A DNA stretch of 64,000 nt from Syncephalis plumigaleata (lineage: Eukaryota > Zoopagomycota > Zoopagomycetes > Zoopagales > Piptocephalidaceae). Positions 22,022 to 35,549 of the stretch are shown in pieces. The stretch's first letter is position 1; each line of letters begins with the position of its first letter. The stretch spans positions 1,922,001 to 1,986,000 of the forward strand of contig JAIXMF010000001.1 in the NCBI GenBank assembly GCA_025201365.1, written 5' to 3'. A model generated the notes under the pieces. The model was not told the origin of the DNA. It made no database searches and saw nothing but the letters and a program-made list of their open reading frames with translations. Made by a program: the position numbers and the translations under genes.

Positions 22022-23132
22022 ATTCGAAAATATACATTCAAGCATGTAAGATAACCTATTTCAGATGCTATAACAAGACGGAAAATGAGGCATGCTAGTT
22101 AGGCAAGGAAAAGTCGAGTTATCGCTTCGATGGAAGAATGACTTTGATCATTGGAATTATGCCAAGATGAATAAAATAGAAGGTAGGATTGTCGTACGAT
22201 AAATAATAATCGGCTACATGTGTTATTACTAGTGGTTACTCATTAGTTACCTAGTATTTGGTGTTAAGAACTCTGAATTACACATATATGAACCTATATA
22301 TACATCTATGTATAAACATCTACCTAGCTTGCTGCCTATTTACGGCTCACATTTCATTATTAGCATTCGCATTTCTACGCTGCACTAATATGAATATCTC
22401 ATTTCACGTGAATATAAAACAAAAAACAACATGGCCAACATGCATTTGTGGTAATATTGCATATCTCCCTCCCCCTCGCTCTCCCCCACACTCCCTCTCC
22501 TTCTATCGTTTCGCTTGTTGTATCAGTATGCATTTTAATTAATGGCACATCTGAAGCGATGCCAGATACAGCAGCTGCCATGCGGTCTAGATAAAATGGT
22601 ATAGAAAAAACCGACAACACGTGGTAATTAGGAAACATCACGGTTTGAAACGTTGTCAGTAAGGATAAAACATAAACTTATCCACCTCTCCCGGAGGAGA
22701 AGGAATAAGGAAGGAATAGCCACACATTAGACTGAAATTGACTTTTTGGTGTATACGTCTGTGTTTGTGAGGAGGGGGGAAGGGGAGGTATATTCAATGC
22801 GTAGATAGTCTAGTGGCCTTTAGATTGTGTTACCAATGAAATACATTGGTAATCCGTTAACCGTTTAGTCTAAACACCATTATCGTTACTTGTTTCCATT
22901 CGGAACGTGGTCATATTAGAAGCCGACACATTCGCTTTTACATCATGACTAAAAGCAGCTGCTACAAAGACCAAAACGGATATTGTTTGATGTGTATGTA
23001 TGTTTTTATCATCAGGTGATGATGATATATGAAAACATTTATTATTATAGCAGCAGTTATTGTTGTTGTTGCTAATAATAGCTGTTGCTATAATTATTAT
23101 TAGTGCTATTGTTGTTATTATTGTGGTCATTT
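22022..23132. other. intergenic region
   Basis: No convincing gene. It contains a CT-rich stretch near 22465-22505, a G-run near 22770-22790 and TTA/TTG trinucleotide runs near 23040-23125, which end at the P450 stop codon. Confidence 0.5.
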
Positions 23133-25525
23133 CTATATTGGTCTTGGTGTGGCCTTGACCATGAATTTCTCGGCACGCGGCCTCAAGGTAAACTGCATAA
23201 TTGGTGTCATATCGACTTCAGCACCTTTTGGCACGCAGAAATCGAAACGTCGGATCAACATGGCGAGTACCAATCGTAATTCAACCCATGCAAGACTAAT
23301 TGTAATATGAATAATGATCATAATGGTTATCTTTCTGTCTTATTCTTCCTTTTTTGGTTACGTAAATAATACTTACGTGCGGCCAATACACGCGCGTGAA
23401 CCTAGTGAGAATCCAAAGAACATCTGATGCATCAAAGTGAGTTGTTCCGGACTTGAATCCAGCCAACGATTAGGCCGGAATTCTTCCACATCCGGTCCGA
23501 AAACGTGCTCCATTCGATGAACGACATAGGTAATTGGATATACGACATACTAAAGTGGAAGTCGCAAATCACAGGTGTTAGTGGAAATCACTCTCATCAG
23601 GCTAGTTGCCATTTGTTGGCTTACCTTTTCCGGGATATGATGCCCGCAAATAGTCGCACCACCAGGTGGCATTTGCTTCGGATAGCCACTGGCTGGCACC
23701 GGTAATATACGCATCGACTCGTGTAGAACAGCGTTCAAATAGGTAAGATTCTTCACTTGACTATGAGTTATATCGGCATTACGATCGGGTAATGCATTGC
23801 ACACCTCTTCCACGAGTAGTTGGTAGGTGTCTGGATTTTGCAATAGCAAGTGGAGTGTCCTACAATAGGTTATATTCGAGCACGAGTAATTGTAATAAGT
23901 ATCATGGTAATTAACTAAAAATAACAATAATAATAAGAACTTACCAGGTGATTGTTAGTGCTACCGTCTCTGTACCTGCTACACTGTTCATGGAATGGAA
24001 CGCATGGTTAATGATTACTTATTCGTCGACTAACACGTATTCATCGATAGCTTACAGTTGAATAATGGATTCCGCAATTATCTGGTCTTCCGGTAGTCGT
24101 TCGCCAGTTTCGGGATCTTCCGCCATGATAAGATTATACAATATACTTTTCCGTGACTCGTCTTGACCCGATGATTCCGCCTTCTCCTTGCATTTCCGTA
24201 CTGCATTTTTAGCAAACTAATGTAATCGACTTGTTAGAATAGTCGCTAAGCATCGATATACATTATTGATTATTACCTCGAATAGTTTCTTTTCAGAATC
24301 AAAGAAACTAGGGAATAGCCAACGATTGCAAAATGGCCCCAAAACAAATCGCTAATGAACGAGACGGTTATCAATGGTTGGTGAAATACGATTGAGGAAC
24401 ATACTTAGCTACTTACCAGCATGCCCAAGGCTGGCAACTTGCGTAGCCATTCTATAAGCGGGTGAAGCGATTCCCCAGGTTTTGCCAGCAACATATCGAA
24501 TGATGTATCGAATGCAATCTCGCCAATAATGTCCTATACACACACACACACACACACACACACGGTAATCAAATCCACACAAGTATAATAAATATCAATG
24601 TTAACAATGACGCTAATCTAGGGCACGTGTTAATTACCAGTGTCATATAACTTAAATACTGCAATATGTCAAAGGTATCTTCTGACGCGGCATACCGCTC
24701 AATCCTATTTGCTAGTCTTTTTATGCCAGTCTCGTAAATGATCGGTTCCAGATTATTGATGGAAGCTGTCGAGAAGGTAGGGCCAATGACACGTATCTAG
24801 TATTGCGTTATTCGCCAATTATGAGCTAACAATCATCATGGTGTATAGTTATTTCACGAGGATACACGTACCAATTTCTTATGAAATTCAACATCACTAA
24901 ATAGCAGGCAGGATGACGCGGTAGGCAATCGTGTTAATTAGTATGATTGTAACATTCACTCATTGTACTTTCAACTTACCGTGTTGAAAGGATGTTATCC
25001 TGATAAAACTCCAGCGTTTGATAGTGATCCGCCTTACGGAATCGATTGGGGCTGAAGAGCAGTTTAATGGCCTCTACATCTGCCACTACCACCGAATCGG
25101 AGTCTAGTTCGTTTGTTTGTTTGTTTGTTCAATTAATTAACAACCATTCATGGTAAGTAAGATGTTACTTCCGCTGATAACCTTATTCGTAGTCTACTTA
25201 CCAAGACGAGATATGGGGCCATATTTATGATATTGCCTAAGGAAACGCTGTGCCGCATCCTTACTCACAATACCAACGACAAGGTCGAACTTTCGCTGTA
25301 GGAAAAGCCAAGGCCCTGGTATTTTGGCCAATGGTGATAAAATATCGTTTTGAAGTATCTACGCACGATATCGTCATCATAACAAAACAACAATCAAAGT
25401 CAGAGTGGCTCCTTACCCGTTTGCTATTTACACCATACACATACCTTAATTATGAACCAACCGGCCAATACGGTACTAATTTTTGGCCATTCCAATAGTA
25501 ATGAAGCGACGCTACTAACTGTCAT
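23133..25525 (-). CDS. cytochrome P450 monooxygenase, about ten exons
   Basis: The N terminus (about residues 1-30, VASLLLEWPKISTVLAGWFI) is a membrane anchor, followed by the hinge IPGPW. Later exons give the I-helix oxygen motif in the GTETVALTIT region, the K-helix ExxR (LHESMRIL), a PxxF/PxRW-type segment (VEEFRPNRWL) and the haem-binding loop FGFSLGSRACIGR with its Cys thiolate. It ends with LRPRAEKFMVKATPRPI. All landmarks are in the expected order. Introns are 50-90 bases; one near 24538-24562 contains a CA microsatellite. It would sit on the ER face and oxidise a lipid or xenobiotic with NADPH-P450 reductase. The subfamily cannot be set by eye. Confidence 0.88.
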
Positions 25526-26343
25526 GTTTGAATAAAATGAAAATATAGGGAAATATAAGAGAGGGAGAATAGCAATGAGATGACTTGTGGTCAACGTAAC
25601 TTTGAGTACATATATACACAAGACAATGAAGCACCATATTGATGGCCTATGGTCTATATCCTGTTTTGTTCGTGCACATGCGTGCAAATACTAGTATTTT
25701 CATTCAATCGTGCTTGCTAGCGTGCAGCTTGCTTTCCACGCGCAATTGATGTGATCCTAATCGTCACATGCATGTGAAGCTTGGCGATGTATATTATTGA
25801 TCCTGGTGTCTAGATTGATGTGTCACTACTGCCTTGTATATCCGGTGTAAACAATACACACCCTAGTAGCGCGAGGTAAGAGCATGAATAAACGGACTGT
25901 CTGTTGTCAACTAGTGTCGACTGGGCCATTTTCAATAGAAAAAGGAAATATCATCGTTGATCTCATTGTCTAGTAGTTGTTTCGCCATTCCAGCCTTAAT
26001 ACTAATAGCCTACTTGCCAACCTGACATTGGACAGACAACCATCAGAGGAAGTCGCGTCAATGTGTCGTGTAGAGCAGTGCTAGCGAGAGAGAAAAAAAG
26101 AACTTTTTTTCAAATTGATTAATTTATTGAGCGAACGAACGAACGAACGAACGAGCAATCAATCAAGCGAACGAGCAGAATTATTGATACAAATATATAC
26201 ACATAACCAAAATTGTTTAATCTTCCTCTTGTTTCTCATTTATCGTTTCTTTTTTTTTTGGAAAGCAACTCTTATAACAAGGAATACATATATTATTGTT
26301 CATTCATTGTATTGTTACATCCTGCATCGTGATATTATACGTG
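25526..26343. other. intergenic region between divergent genes
   Basis: Shared 5' region of the P450 (-) and RhoGEF (+) genes. It contains a GAAC tetranucleotide repeat at about 26131-26158 and T-runs near 26104 and 26251. No gene seen. Confidence 0.5.
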
Positions 26344-29300
26344 ATGTTAACCACGCAGATCACGATAGAGCATGCTACCGGCATCAGTTCATCGGACACG
26401 CTATCGGTGCTGGATAGCCCGACTCATTTGTCTAGAAAGTTACAAAGGCGTCAACGTGCGGGGGAACGTGCGAAATACGAGGATGATCAATACGTGGTAA
26501 GTCCCGTCGTAGTGATGACATCTTCCCCTCCCTCCTTATTGGTATTGATTTCTATGTGACTAGCAAATGTTGGACAAGCTAGTGGAAATGGACTACAAGT
26601 TCAATCTAGCTAGTGATAGTAATATTCAACTCGTCGATAATATCATAAGTGTGCCCTGTATGGATAGTAGTATCAATGGCATCGCCACACTCCCTGACCG
26701 GTCATATCGGCTAGACAACAATCTATCCATCAATGACACGGCCATTCCCGTACGTCGCAGCTCCCTGCTGAACGGTAGTCCAACCTTGGCCATCAACGAG
26801 AACACCAACGAATCCGTGTATAGTAGACGATTCTGGAAGACTAGTCTAGTGGCAAAGGGTAAAACGACTAGACGTGTAAGTCATTGCGTGAACATGCCTA
26901 ATAGTCTTTGTATTTTATAGATCATCAAAATTATATTGGCGAAATGTCAACACTGGGCTGGGGATGCGTTTCCATCATAAAGGAAAGCGATAACAGTCGG
27001 CATTACACGGCGTTTATTCGTACCGATCTAGTAAGTGTACCAGGTATATCTTAGTATCCACGAGTTATTGGTGCTCATATCCTCCAGAAATTTATGACAG
27101 TTCATGTGCCATTAACAGATGCCGAGGGTAGATTGGGGGACATGACGACGCATGAAATGTCTGACAAGTCACCTTATGCGAATTTTAGCAAGCTATTCCG
27201 TGCATTCATCATTTATAAAGAGCGGTTGCAGAAGGAGCTTTCCCGTGCCACCGAGACGGTTGTAGTTTCGGAAAGGGAGATGATCTACAACTATTTAAGC
27301 TTGGTGCAAAAGTTTGACCCCGTCCAGGCTGCCATGGGTCTTGAATTGGTGGAGGATGCACGTATTACACCCGCTCTTAAGAATTTAGAGGGGCAAATAG
27401 TAAGGGGTAGCGTATGATTATAATTGTTCTATTCTAATATTTAAATGATCATTACCACATGCTAGGTGAATCAATCAGTGAGTGTTGATGTTGTGCTTAC
27501 ACACCCGTTGGAAGGTGGCCTAGAGCGAATTCAAGCGGCGGAAAGCTTTTTGGATATTTGCGGAGAACCATTGGTAGCACCGGCACTACTCGTTCATATC
27601 GAAAAGATGGCGTCAAGTTATGCGCCATCCTTACAAGCGGCAGAAAATGTACTAGCGTGCCTTATGTTCATGTAAACTTTGCTAACCTACTCTTGCCTAT
27701 TTGAATAGAGAAAGGAGCGTAAAGAAGAAATAATCAGAGAACTCTTAGAAACGGAAAGAAATTATCTCCACAAGATCAATGCGTTAATCGAGGCAAGTAC
27801 GTTGTTGTTATTCGGTTCACGTAACTGACACACCAATCAAGATACGATCTATGGTGCTAGATGAGCTACAGCGTACCAGTGATCGGTATTACGTTAACGC
27901 GATATTCTATAATATATCGAACCTCGCTCGGGTCAGTCAAACATTTATCAAGGCGTTGGAGCAAACGTTCTACGAGGAAGTAGATGGCAATGTCGTGTCT
28001 GTAATCTCGAATCATGCAAGTATCCGTAGAATGAACATGCACACACACATATATATATTAATTGGACAATTAACCATGCTATAACATATAGATACAACGA
28101 TCCTATTCGGCGTATCAATCATACTTGTTGAACTATGATACTGCTATTGAACAACTTCGACAATTCCAAAACAAACATAAATCCTACAAGTCACTACTAA
28201 AGGTATTTATTCGCTAGGTGTGCTATACTTGCTATTCCATCAAAACATTAATGATTCCCTTTTACCAAAGAGAGCACGAAATCTAAAGAGTTGCGATCGA
28301 CTCTCTGTTACAGATTTACTGGTACAGCCCGTGCAGCGTATTCCACGATACGCACTCATTATTACGAGCAAGTAAACATACGTTGACGTCGTTCGCACAA
28401 CTAATTGATCATTTCTGATAGATTTACTTCGTTATACGCATGTGAAGCATCCGGACCACGCGCAACTCGTTAGTATTCTAGCCACGGTGGATAGTATCGG
28501 GTCGTTGCACGGGTATCAAGACAAAGATCGACTCACACAGCTAAATGATATTCGCGCTACTGTCCATGGTTGCCCGGTAAGTTGTCAATAGCGTAGTAGG
28601 ACTAGTCTAATGCATGCGTATCGTGTTATCGATCTAGGAGCAACTGCTCAGTGCATCGCGTACATTCATAGCCCAAATGGAAGTTAGTGAGATTGAACCT
28701 GCAACGTTTGCTGCCACACGACCAATTACACTATTTCTATTCTGCGATACACTATTATTTGCAGAACGAACATCATCGGGTCTTCGTTTCCTTGCATGGA
28801 CATCGATACTTGATTTATCGTTAACTAGTGTTGGCAAGCAAAGTAAGAGAATTGACAATGAACTAATAATAATAATAATAATAATAATGGTGATACGGTT
28901 GCTAACAATGAAAGTCTAGATAACTCGTCGGGTTTCTACCTTCGATATGATGCAAATGATACGGATGCCGACGGCTATTGGAGTGAACGAACTATTCGTC
29001 AATACTCTGCTCATAGCGAATTTGAAGGGCAACAATTCAGGATGATATTCTACGACAATTGGGCGGCATTAAGAATGAAAGGTCAGTGGGATACATACAA
29101 AGTAGTACAGGGCACATGTCAATTAAGCTGTATTATTGTTATTAGTTAACAATTGCAAAACATACGTGCAATCCTATAACAAAAACCTACAAGTGTATAT
29201 CAACATTTATGACACGCAAGACTTGTACGATCAAGCGGTTTACAAGGTAGGCGACAACTTTTTAAAACTCTATAATTCGATGCTTAATTGTGTTTCTATT

Positions 29301-30382
29301 AGAATGATACGAAGCTATTCTACGTCGATATGTTAACGCCAATGTCCGGAGGTGCAGTGTGTAGTCAGGCTACAATTCCAATTCTAGGTGTGATACAACC
29401 ATGTAGAAATGATCGATTCAGGTAATGATGAGGAGGATGATGTGTTCTAATACATATACACATATACATATACTAAATCAATACTATAGACTTTTATTGA
29501 AGAGTCGCGTTAATACATGTGATACTCGCGGTGGTACTGGCTATAACAAGTCAACGGCTAATGCAACAGGCAGTATATATCATCAAATTCCGTGTATTTC
29601 TCGTCGTTTACACGACATAAATTCTACACGATTATTATTTATTGAACGAGGTAACTGCAAGGATTGCTGTTCTGTTTATCGTGTACTAACGAGTTGTCAT
29701 TCTAGTTGCGCAGGGACAACAGGAGATATGTAATACATTCTATTATTTGCAACGACAAATGGCGTACAACAACACTTGGCTAAGTAGTGTAAAGTCGTTG
29801 AAACTTGCGGCGCAGCCTATTGTACTATTCACACAAATGCCCGGCTCATCATCATCATCGTCGCGTCTAGGTCGTCGTGATTATCGAAATAGCAGCAACA
29901 GTAATATTAGTTTCCATAAGACGCTACAACCGCAATACTTGACTCGAATAACCTCGAATAGATTGGCACGTGTGGTGAGCTCGATGACCTCGCGCGATGG
30001 ATGGTCAGGTCGTGGAACGGCATTCAGATCGACCGATGCGATGATTTCGAGGAGAGATGCGAAACACTCGACAGATGTAACCGATAAAGCAAGGCGAATT
30101 AGTTTCGGCAGGGAGATTATCCAGAATAGACGTGTCACACTCAATTTCTCCAAGATTTGCGAGACTGGAAAAGTCGTTCGACCGGAGGGAAGTTGGGTTG
30201 ATCTGAGGCGGTCGGATAGTAATAGTTCTCGATCCACGCATTCTTCCTCATCGAGATCGCAACGATCACTGGAACGATTGTTACGCAGCACATGGGATTC
30301 AGTCTGCACGGCAGTAGGCGATATACGCGATAGACGGGCCTCATCTTTCATGGGTGATAGCACCACGTTTCATAAAAAGTAA
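26344..30382 (+). CDS. Rho guanine-nucleotide exchange factor (DH-PH), multi-exon
   Basis: The middle exons form a Dbl-homology domain. Conserved region 1 is IIRELLETERNYLHKINALI and conserved region 3 is TDLLVQPVQRIPRYALIITS, both diagnostic. A PH-like segment follows (ITLFLFCDTLLFAERTSSGL). The long N-terminal part (from MLTTQITIEHATG) includes an unrecognised region, YIGEMSTLGWGCVSIIKESD, and a helical block with ERLQKELSRATE. The C-terminal 200 residues (from about 29747) are Ser/Arg-rich and disordered. They join in frame through the intron ending at about 29705. Such proteins load GTP on Rho/Cdc42-type GTPases to direct actin and wall growth at the cortex. At least twelve short introns. 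The start ATG 26344 is the first in a good frame. Confidence 0.8.
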
Positions 30383-30652
30383 CACTGAATTTGTAACATA
30401 AACAATAAACGTTTTTTCTAATAATATAAAAGGAATTAATTCATGTCGAGTGATAGATACATTGAGTAAACAGGACATGTGGTCACTCGTTAGTGCAAGT
30501 GCGTAATGGTAACATGTCACATACGTACAACTAGTAATAGTGATAATTTAATCTTGTTACAAAATAGATGTGATTAAGTAATGAATCGTAAGTTATTAAT
30601 TGAGATAGTATATCGATTAGTAATGAAATTCGTAAGAAAAAAGCTATGCTAA

Positions 30653-32369
30653 TCATAGATCAATGACAGAAGAAAAGAAATACACTAGTGTTATAGTTAG
30701 TAAACATGAATAATATTCATAATAATGTGGATGATATGTCGTGGCAGCACTGTTTGCCTTTTCCTCCTGTCGGATTGTAGGAGATGTAGCGATAAGTGAA
30801 GTTGTCACGGTTGTGGTTGGCCCGTTAATTGCCGTTACAATCGGTGATGTAATGTTATTCATAGCAATAGTCGAGGCATTATCATGTCTTGTATCGGATA
30901 TAATGGCTACAGTTGAAGTATTGCTGCTAAAGTTATGCGGCAGATAGAGCAACCGATTAGGAGATGTGTAGTCATCGGGCTGACGGGTAATAGTGCCGTT
31001 AGTCGTCCATTGCAATAATTGCTCGTAGATCGTCTCTGGATTATTGGATTTCGTTATACCTAGCAATATGGCTGCCGCACCAGCCACGTGAGGCGCCGCC
31101 ATTGATGTGCCGCTAATGGTACGTGCTGTCGGCTCTGCACCAATCCACCAGGATGCAATGTCCACTCCCGGTGCGAATAACCGAATGCACGCGCCGTAAT
31201 TAGAGAACTCGGCCGTTACATCATTTCGATCCACAGCGCCAACTGTGAAAGCAGTAGGCGTGCCAGATGGCGACCCGTCGCAGGCGTCTAGTTGCTCGTT
31301 GCCAGCGGCAACAATAACGGGAATTCCCGCTTTATAGGCTGCTTCTACGGTTCTATCGAGTGCTTCTGATCTTCCACCACTCAATGAAAGATTGATGATG
31401 GTGCGGCCGGGTCGTGCATGCTTAGTGGCATACTCTATACCGGATAAAAGATAGGACATACGGCCATCTCCGTAGGTGTTCAAGACTTTAACGCCATAAA
31501 TATTGGCCTTTTTCGCAACGCCATACGTTTTACTTGCAACGATGCCTGAAACATGAGTGCCTAATTTATAATTAGAATAAACATCACACACACATATGCC
31601 TATCAATTAACCATATCTTTATCTATCCCACTATCTCTTTTGCCTACCATGACCGTTCGTGTCGTTGGCCGGTTCTCCCGGTATGAAACTGGCCGCCATA
31701 TGTGCGCGGTTTTCAAAATCTGGCAAATGTTCGTCAACACCGGTATCAAGTATCCAGACGTCCACATCCTCGCCCGCTGAGTCAATATACGAGAATGATT
31801 CATTCAATTGCCATTTGGTATGATGCGATATACGTGCTAGGCCCCAGTTGGCCAGTGGCGCCGTCTGCACATCCGCCATACGAATGATGGTGTCTTTCTC
31901 GATGCTGGCAATTTGCTCGGAGTCCTGCAACTTGCGCAACATAGCGGAATTAAATCGACCCGCATAACCTTTGAAACCATTTGGCTGGCTATAACGATGC
32001 AATAACGAGTTGGACGGTTCTTTTCGAGTATTCGTTTCGGCATTCGCCTGTATCATCACCTCATTGATCGTGTCATCAACTGGACAATTAGCGCGAATGA
32101 ATATGCGTTAATGAACAAATATGTACGTCATTTATGGGAACTGTACAATACCTACACTCGTCAATTCGTGCTTCATCCTTCAAATGAACAATGTAATAGT
32201 TAGGGATCGACTTGCCTACCCGTGCAGTGACTACGCCTTGCGCCTTAGCATTATCACGGCTATACTGGCGATAATGAGGACGGTTATCGGTAGAAGCCAG
32301 TCCGACTGCCATACCGAGCAGGCTTAAAACAGTCACACCTAATTGCGATATTGTAAATTGGCATATCAT
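30653..32369 (-). CDS. subtilisin-like serine protease (S8, proteinase K type) with C-terminal tail
   Basis: Exons 32369-32156, 32079-31648 and 31560-30653 give 517 residues in frame. There is a signal peptide (LGVTVLSLLGMAVGLAS) and an I9-type inhibitor prodomain (NYYIVHLKDEARID, then HRYSQPNGFKGYAGRF). The catalytic triad is complete: Asp in WILDTGVD, His in NGHGTHVSG, Ser in SGTSMAAPHVAG. After the protease domain comes a Ser/Thr/Asn-rich stretch of about 100 residues ending in a hydrophobic run (CLLTITLVYFFSSVI). This suggests a GPI or membrane anchor, so it may be displayed at the cell surface. It diverges from the second subtilase at 33516. Broad-specificity extracellular proteolysis is expected. 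Confidence 0.88.
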
Positions 32370-33515
32370 AATGTCATTAACAATGATTAAATGTCGTTAA
32401 ATTGAAACAAAAAAGGAAATACAAAGAAATGAACAATAGATTAGAATGGAATAAAGAATGAAGATGATGTACAATTGGATTACGAATAGCGTATAAATAT
32501 GAGAGCAATGATAGTAATGATGATAGTAGTAATGATGATAACGATAATAATGGTGATAACGGCGAGTCAAATGAGTAACTCCGGTGACAACAACATCCCG
32601 TGACCCTTGTGATATGACAATAGGTGGGCGGCTGTTGTGCAATGTAGACATTTGAATGTAGCCTAAGGACATTGTATAATTGTGTACTACTCGTCCAAAC
32701 ATTCTAGTCTTCTGCTTTTATTAGATAGACAAGCAAGTATCATGTGCCACTGCTTGTTACAAAAAATAATATAACACTATTGGATAGATAAACGCCGCAC
32801 GAATCAACGTAGTAAATGACATGGAAGAATGAATGAGGAACCTGCTCGGTTAATGACATCAGATGGTCACGAGCAATAGGCCAGAAAATGGCCGTCACAA
32901 TCATCATCATCATTGTCATCAATAATAATCAGCTGACTGCTTGAACACAGGTGACACCTTAGTATGGCGACATCTTCCTCCCTACACCCTATGGTCTTCA
33001 TTATTCACGCTTGACTTAGCCCGTCAATTTTTGGATTATCCGTTACACATCACTTATTATGGATAGGCACACCATTAAACTAGTTATTAAAATGTGCATG
33101 CGAGCAGACTATTTTGGTGTAGCTAGACACTGGCAAGTGGCAAAATGGTAAATCGCGATAATGAAATAACGCCGATAATGAAATAATAGTAGTCAATAGG
33201 AGGATACGGGCACACATACACGTGCACGTACACGTACACATACGCGCGCCGCGTACGCGCTTGTGTGAGCTGCCCGACAATTCGTACGGTTATTTAAACG
33301 GGTCATATTTTATTAAACACGTCTCGTTTACTACAACAAACCAACAACAACAACAACAACAACTCACTACTCCACTTGAAATCCGTTCAATTTTTGCTAC
33401 GCTTTATTGTTTACGAAACTTTCACGTCAACTTTTACCTTATCTCTCCCTCTCTCCCTCTCTCTCTTGTCTACTTCTTTTGTCTTGTATCTCACTATCCT
33501 TATCAAACATTTATC
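32370..33515. other. shared 5' region of two divergent subtilases
   Basis: Contains ATC/ATT trinucleotide runs (32515-32560 and 32900-32930), alternating CACGTACACGTACAC near 33222-33240, a TATTTAAA box at about 33291 and a CAA repeat at about 33340-33362 in the leader of the + strand gene. A common regulatory region is possible but not shown. Confidence 0.45.
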
Positions 33516-34699
33516 ATGAAGTTTGTATCAACTCTATCACTTGTATCGGCAATTCTACTTGCTGTTACGCCAATTAACGCGGCCCTTCTCGATGGCAATA
33601 CCTTTACGCCCGATAACTCGTTGTTAGCCGAAACCAATGGCACCTATATTGTCAAGCTTCGCTCGGGCACCGACACCCAACAATTCCTCGACCAGACCAA
33701 TAGCTTCGCCGGTGGCAATAAGACCTACAAGCACACCTATGACTCGAAGGTGTTCAAAGGTTTCGCCGCCAAACTCACCCAAGAGGAAATCGATGGGTTA
33801 AAGCAAGACTCCCGTGTCGAGTACATTGAAGAGGATGGCGTCATGCACATTGCCACGGACCAGGCTAATCCACCAAGCTGGGGCTTGACCCGTATCTCCC
33901 AACGAGCCCTTAAACTTGACGCGCCCTACCAATACCCGGATAATGGCGGTGAAGGCATCGATATCTGGGTGGTCGACACCGGTATTCAGGATTCCCATAA
34001 GGACTTCGAAGGTCGCGCTAAAATGGCCAAAAGCTTCATTACCGGCGAGAAGGAGGTTGATCTAAACGGTCATGGCACTCATGTCGCCGGTACCGTCGGT
34101 TCCGCTAGCTACGGTGTCGCCAAGAAGGCCAAAATCTATGGTGTCAAGGTGCTTAACGGTCCGGCTCCGGCTCCATCTCCGGTGTACTTGCCGGTATTCA
34201 ATACGTGGCGCAAAACGCACGACCAGGCAAGTCGGTCGCCAACATGTCGCTAGGTGGCGGCAAATCCAAGGCTATCAACGACGCGGTCAATGCGGCCGTC
34301 AGTGACGGTGTCGCGTTCATTGTCGCTGCTGGTAATGAAGCGGCTGATGCGTGCACTGGCTCACCATCCGGTGCATCTAGCGCGTTTGCAGTCGCCGCCA
34401 GCGATAAAGCCGACAAACAGGCCAACTTCTCCAACTACGGAACGTGCGTCAAGATCTACGCACCGGGAGTCGATATCACATCATTGTGGAAGGGTGAAGA
34501 CGGCGCGAAGAATACTATCTCCGGCACTTCAATGGCATCGCCACACGTTGCCGGTGTTGCCGCTCTTTACTTGGCCAGCGGTAAATACACGAGTGTCAAC
34601 GCGCTTTACGGCGCTCTCGTTAGCAATGCTACACCAAATGTTATTTCCAACCCTACGAAAGGCACTCCTAACAAATTGGCCTACAACACTCCCGCTTAA
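33516..34699 (+). CDS. secreted subtilisin-like protease (S8, proteinase K type), one frame break
   Basis: The signal peptide is MKFVSTLSLVSAILLAVTPI, ending NAA. An I9 prodomain follows (TYIVKLRSGTDTQQFLDQTN, FKGFAAKLTQEE), then the catalytic domain with Asp in WVVDTGIQD, His in NGHGTHVAG and Ser in SGTSMASPHVAG. It is intronless. The frame breaks near 34160: after VKVLNG the next frame reads SGSGSISGVLAGIQYVAQNA and continues to the stop at 34699. One missing base explains it. With it, the length is exactly 394 residues, typical of proteinase K precursors, and no conserved position is lost, so sequence error is the likely cause. Unlike its neighbour it has no C-terminal extension, so it should be freely secreted. 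GC-richer codon use suggests high expression. Confidence 0.85.
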
Positions 34700-35549
34700 T
34701 AGTGTAACGGTGAACATCATCCACACGCTAATGTTATCTTAATGACTAATGAATAAATAACTGTTAACACTATACGTGATACTTGTCTCCCTTTCCCTTC
34801 AAATATTTAATTTCTTGTCTCTGGTTAAAGTATACCACAATAATGATCGTGCTTTAGTATTTTAATGTCTCATAATGTCATTACGTCTGTCATGGATGAT
34901 TATTATTAACATGTATTGTACTGTTAATATCTGTGTTTATTCAAGTATGTATCGTGAATATGGCAATGTAAGCTTCGTATCATTTAATGCCATTGTAACT
35001 TTGCTGCAATGGTATAACGCCGATTATAGCCCAGCAACAAATAGATAAAAGCGACAAAGGATGGTGGTATACTGTTGAACATGCTAGTAATTGTACTAGT
35101 AGGATTCAGTATGTGCTACGTAAGTCTATGAGCAATTGGGAAGCTGTTGGTAGAGTAAACTACGTGTGTATGTAAATGAATGAATGGATTTATTAGATCA
35201 TCAGTATGTTGGTTTATACAGCGTATTCATAATGATAATAGATCATATTAATGGATGAATGTCGTATCGCATTATAGATACCATCGAGTATGTTCATGTT
35301 CTATCGACACGTCCATATGATTGTGGGATCATTCGATGACATGTCATGATGATTGCAATCAGTATCGATCACGTCATTGATAATGGAATGAGCAATGATA
35401 GATGACATACAAAGGAAAAAGCCTGTAATACTAAGAAAATACTACAATAAATCCTATTTTATAACATAGCAATGCTATTTATTTCAAAATGAATGAAAAA
35501 AGACAGGTATATATAGCTATGAGTTAGTCTATACTACCTGTATGGCCTA
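34700..35549. other. intergenic region with a dispersed repeat copy
   Basis: Between convergent genes. The first part (from about 34769) matches the repeat at 40491. The remainder is AT-rich with no protein-like frame. Confidence 0.5.
34769..35000 (+). repeat. dispersed repeat, copy A
   Basis: Begins TATACGTGATACTTGTCTCC and shares a diverged match with 40491 onward: CTCCCTTTC(C/T)CTTTCAAAT, TTTCTTGTCT(C/T)TGGT, CTACAATAATG and CATGTATTGT, in the same order and orientation. Noncoding and of unknown class. The boundaries are approximate. Confidence 0.6.
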
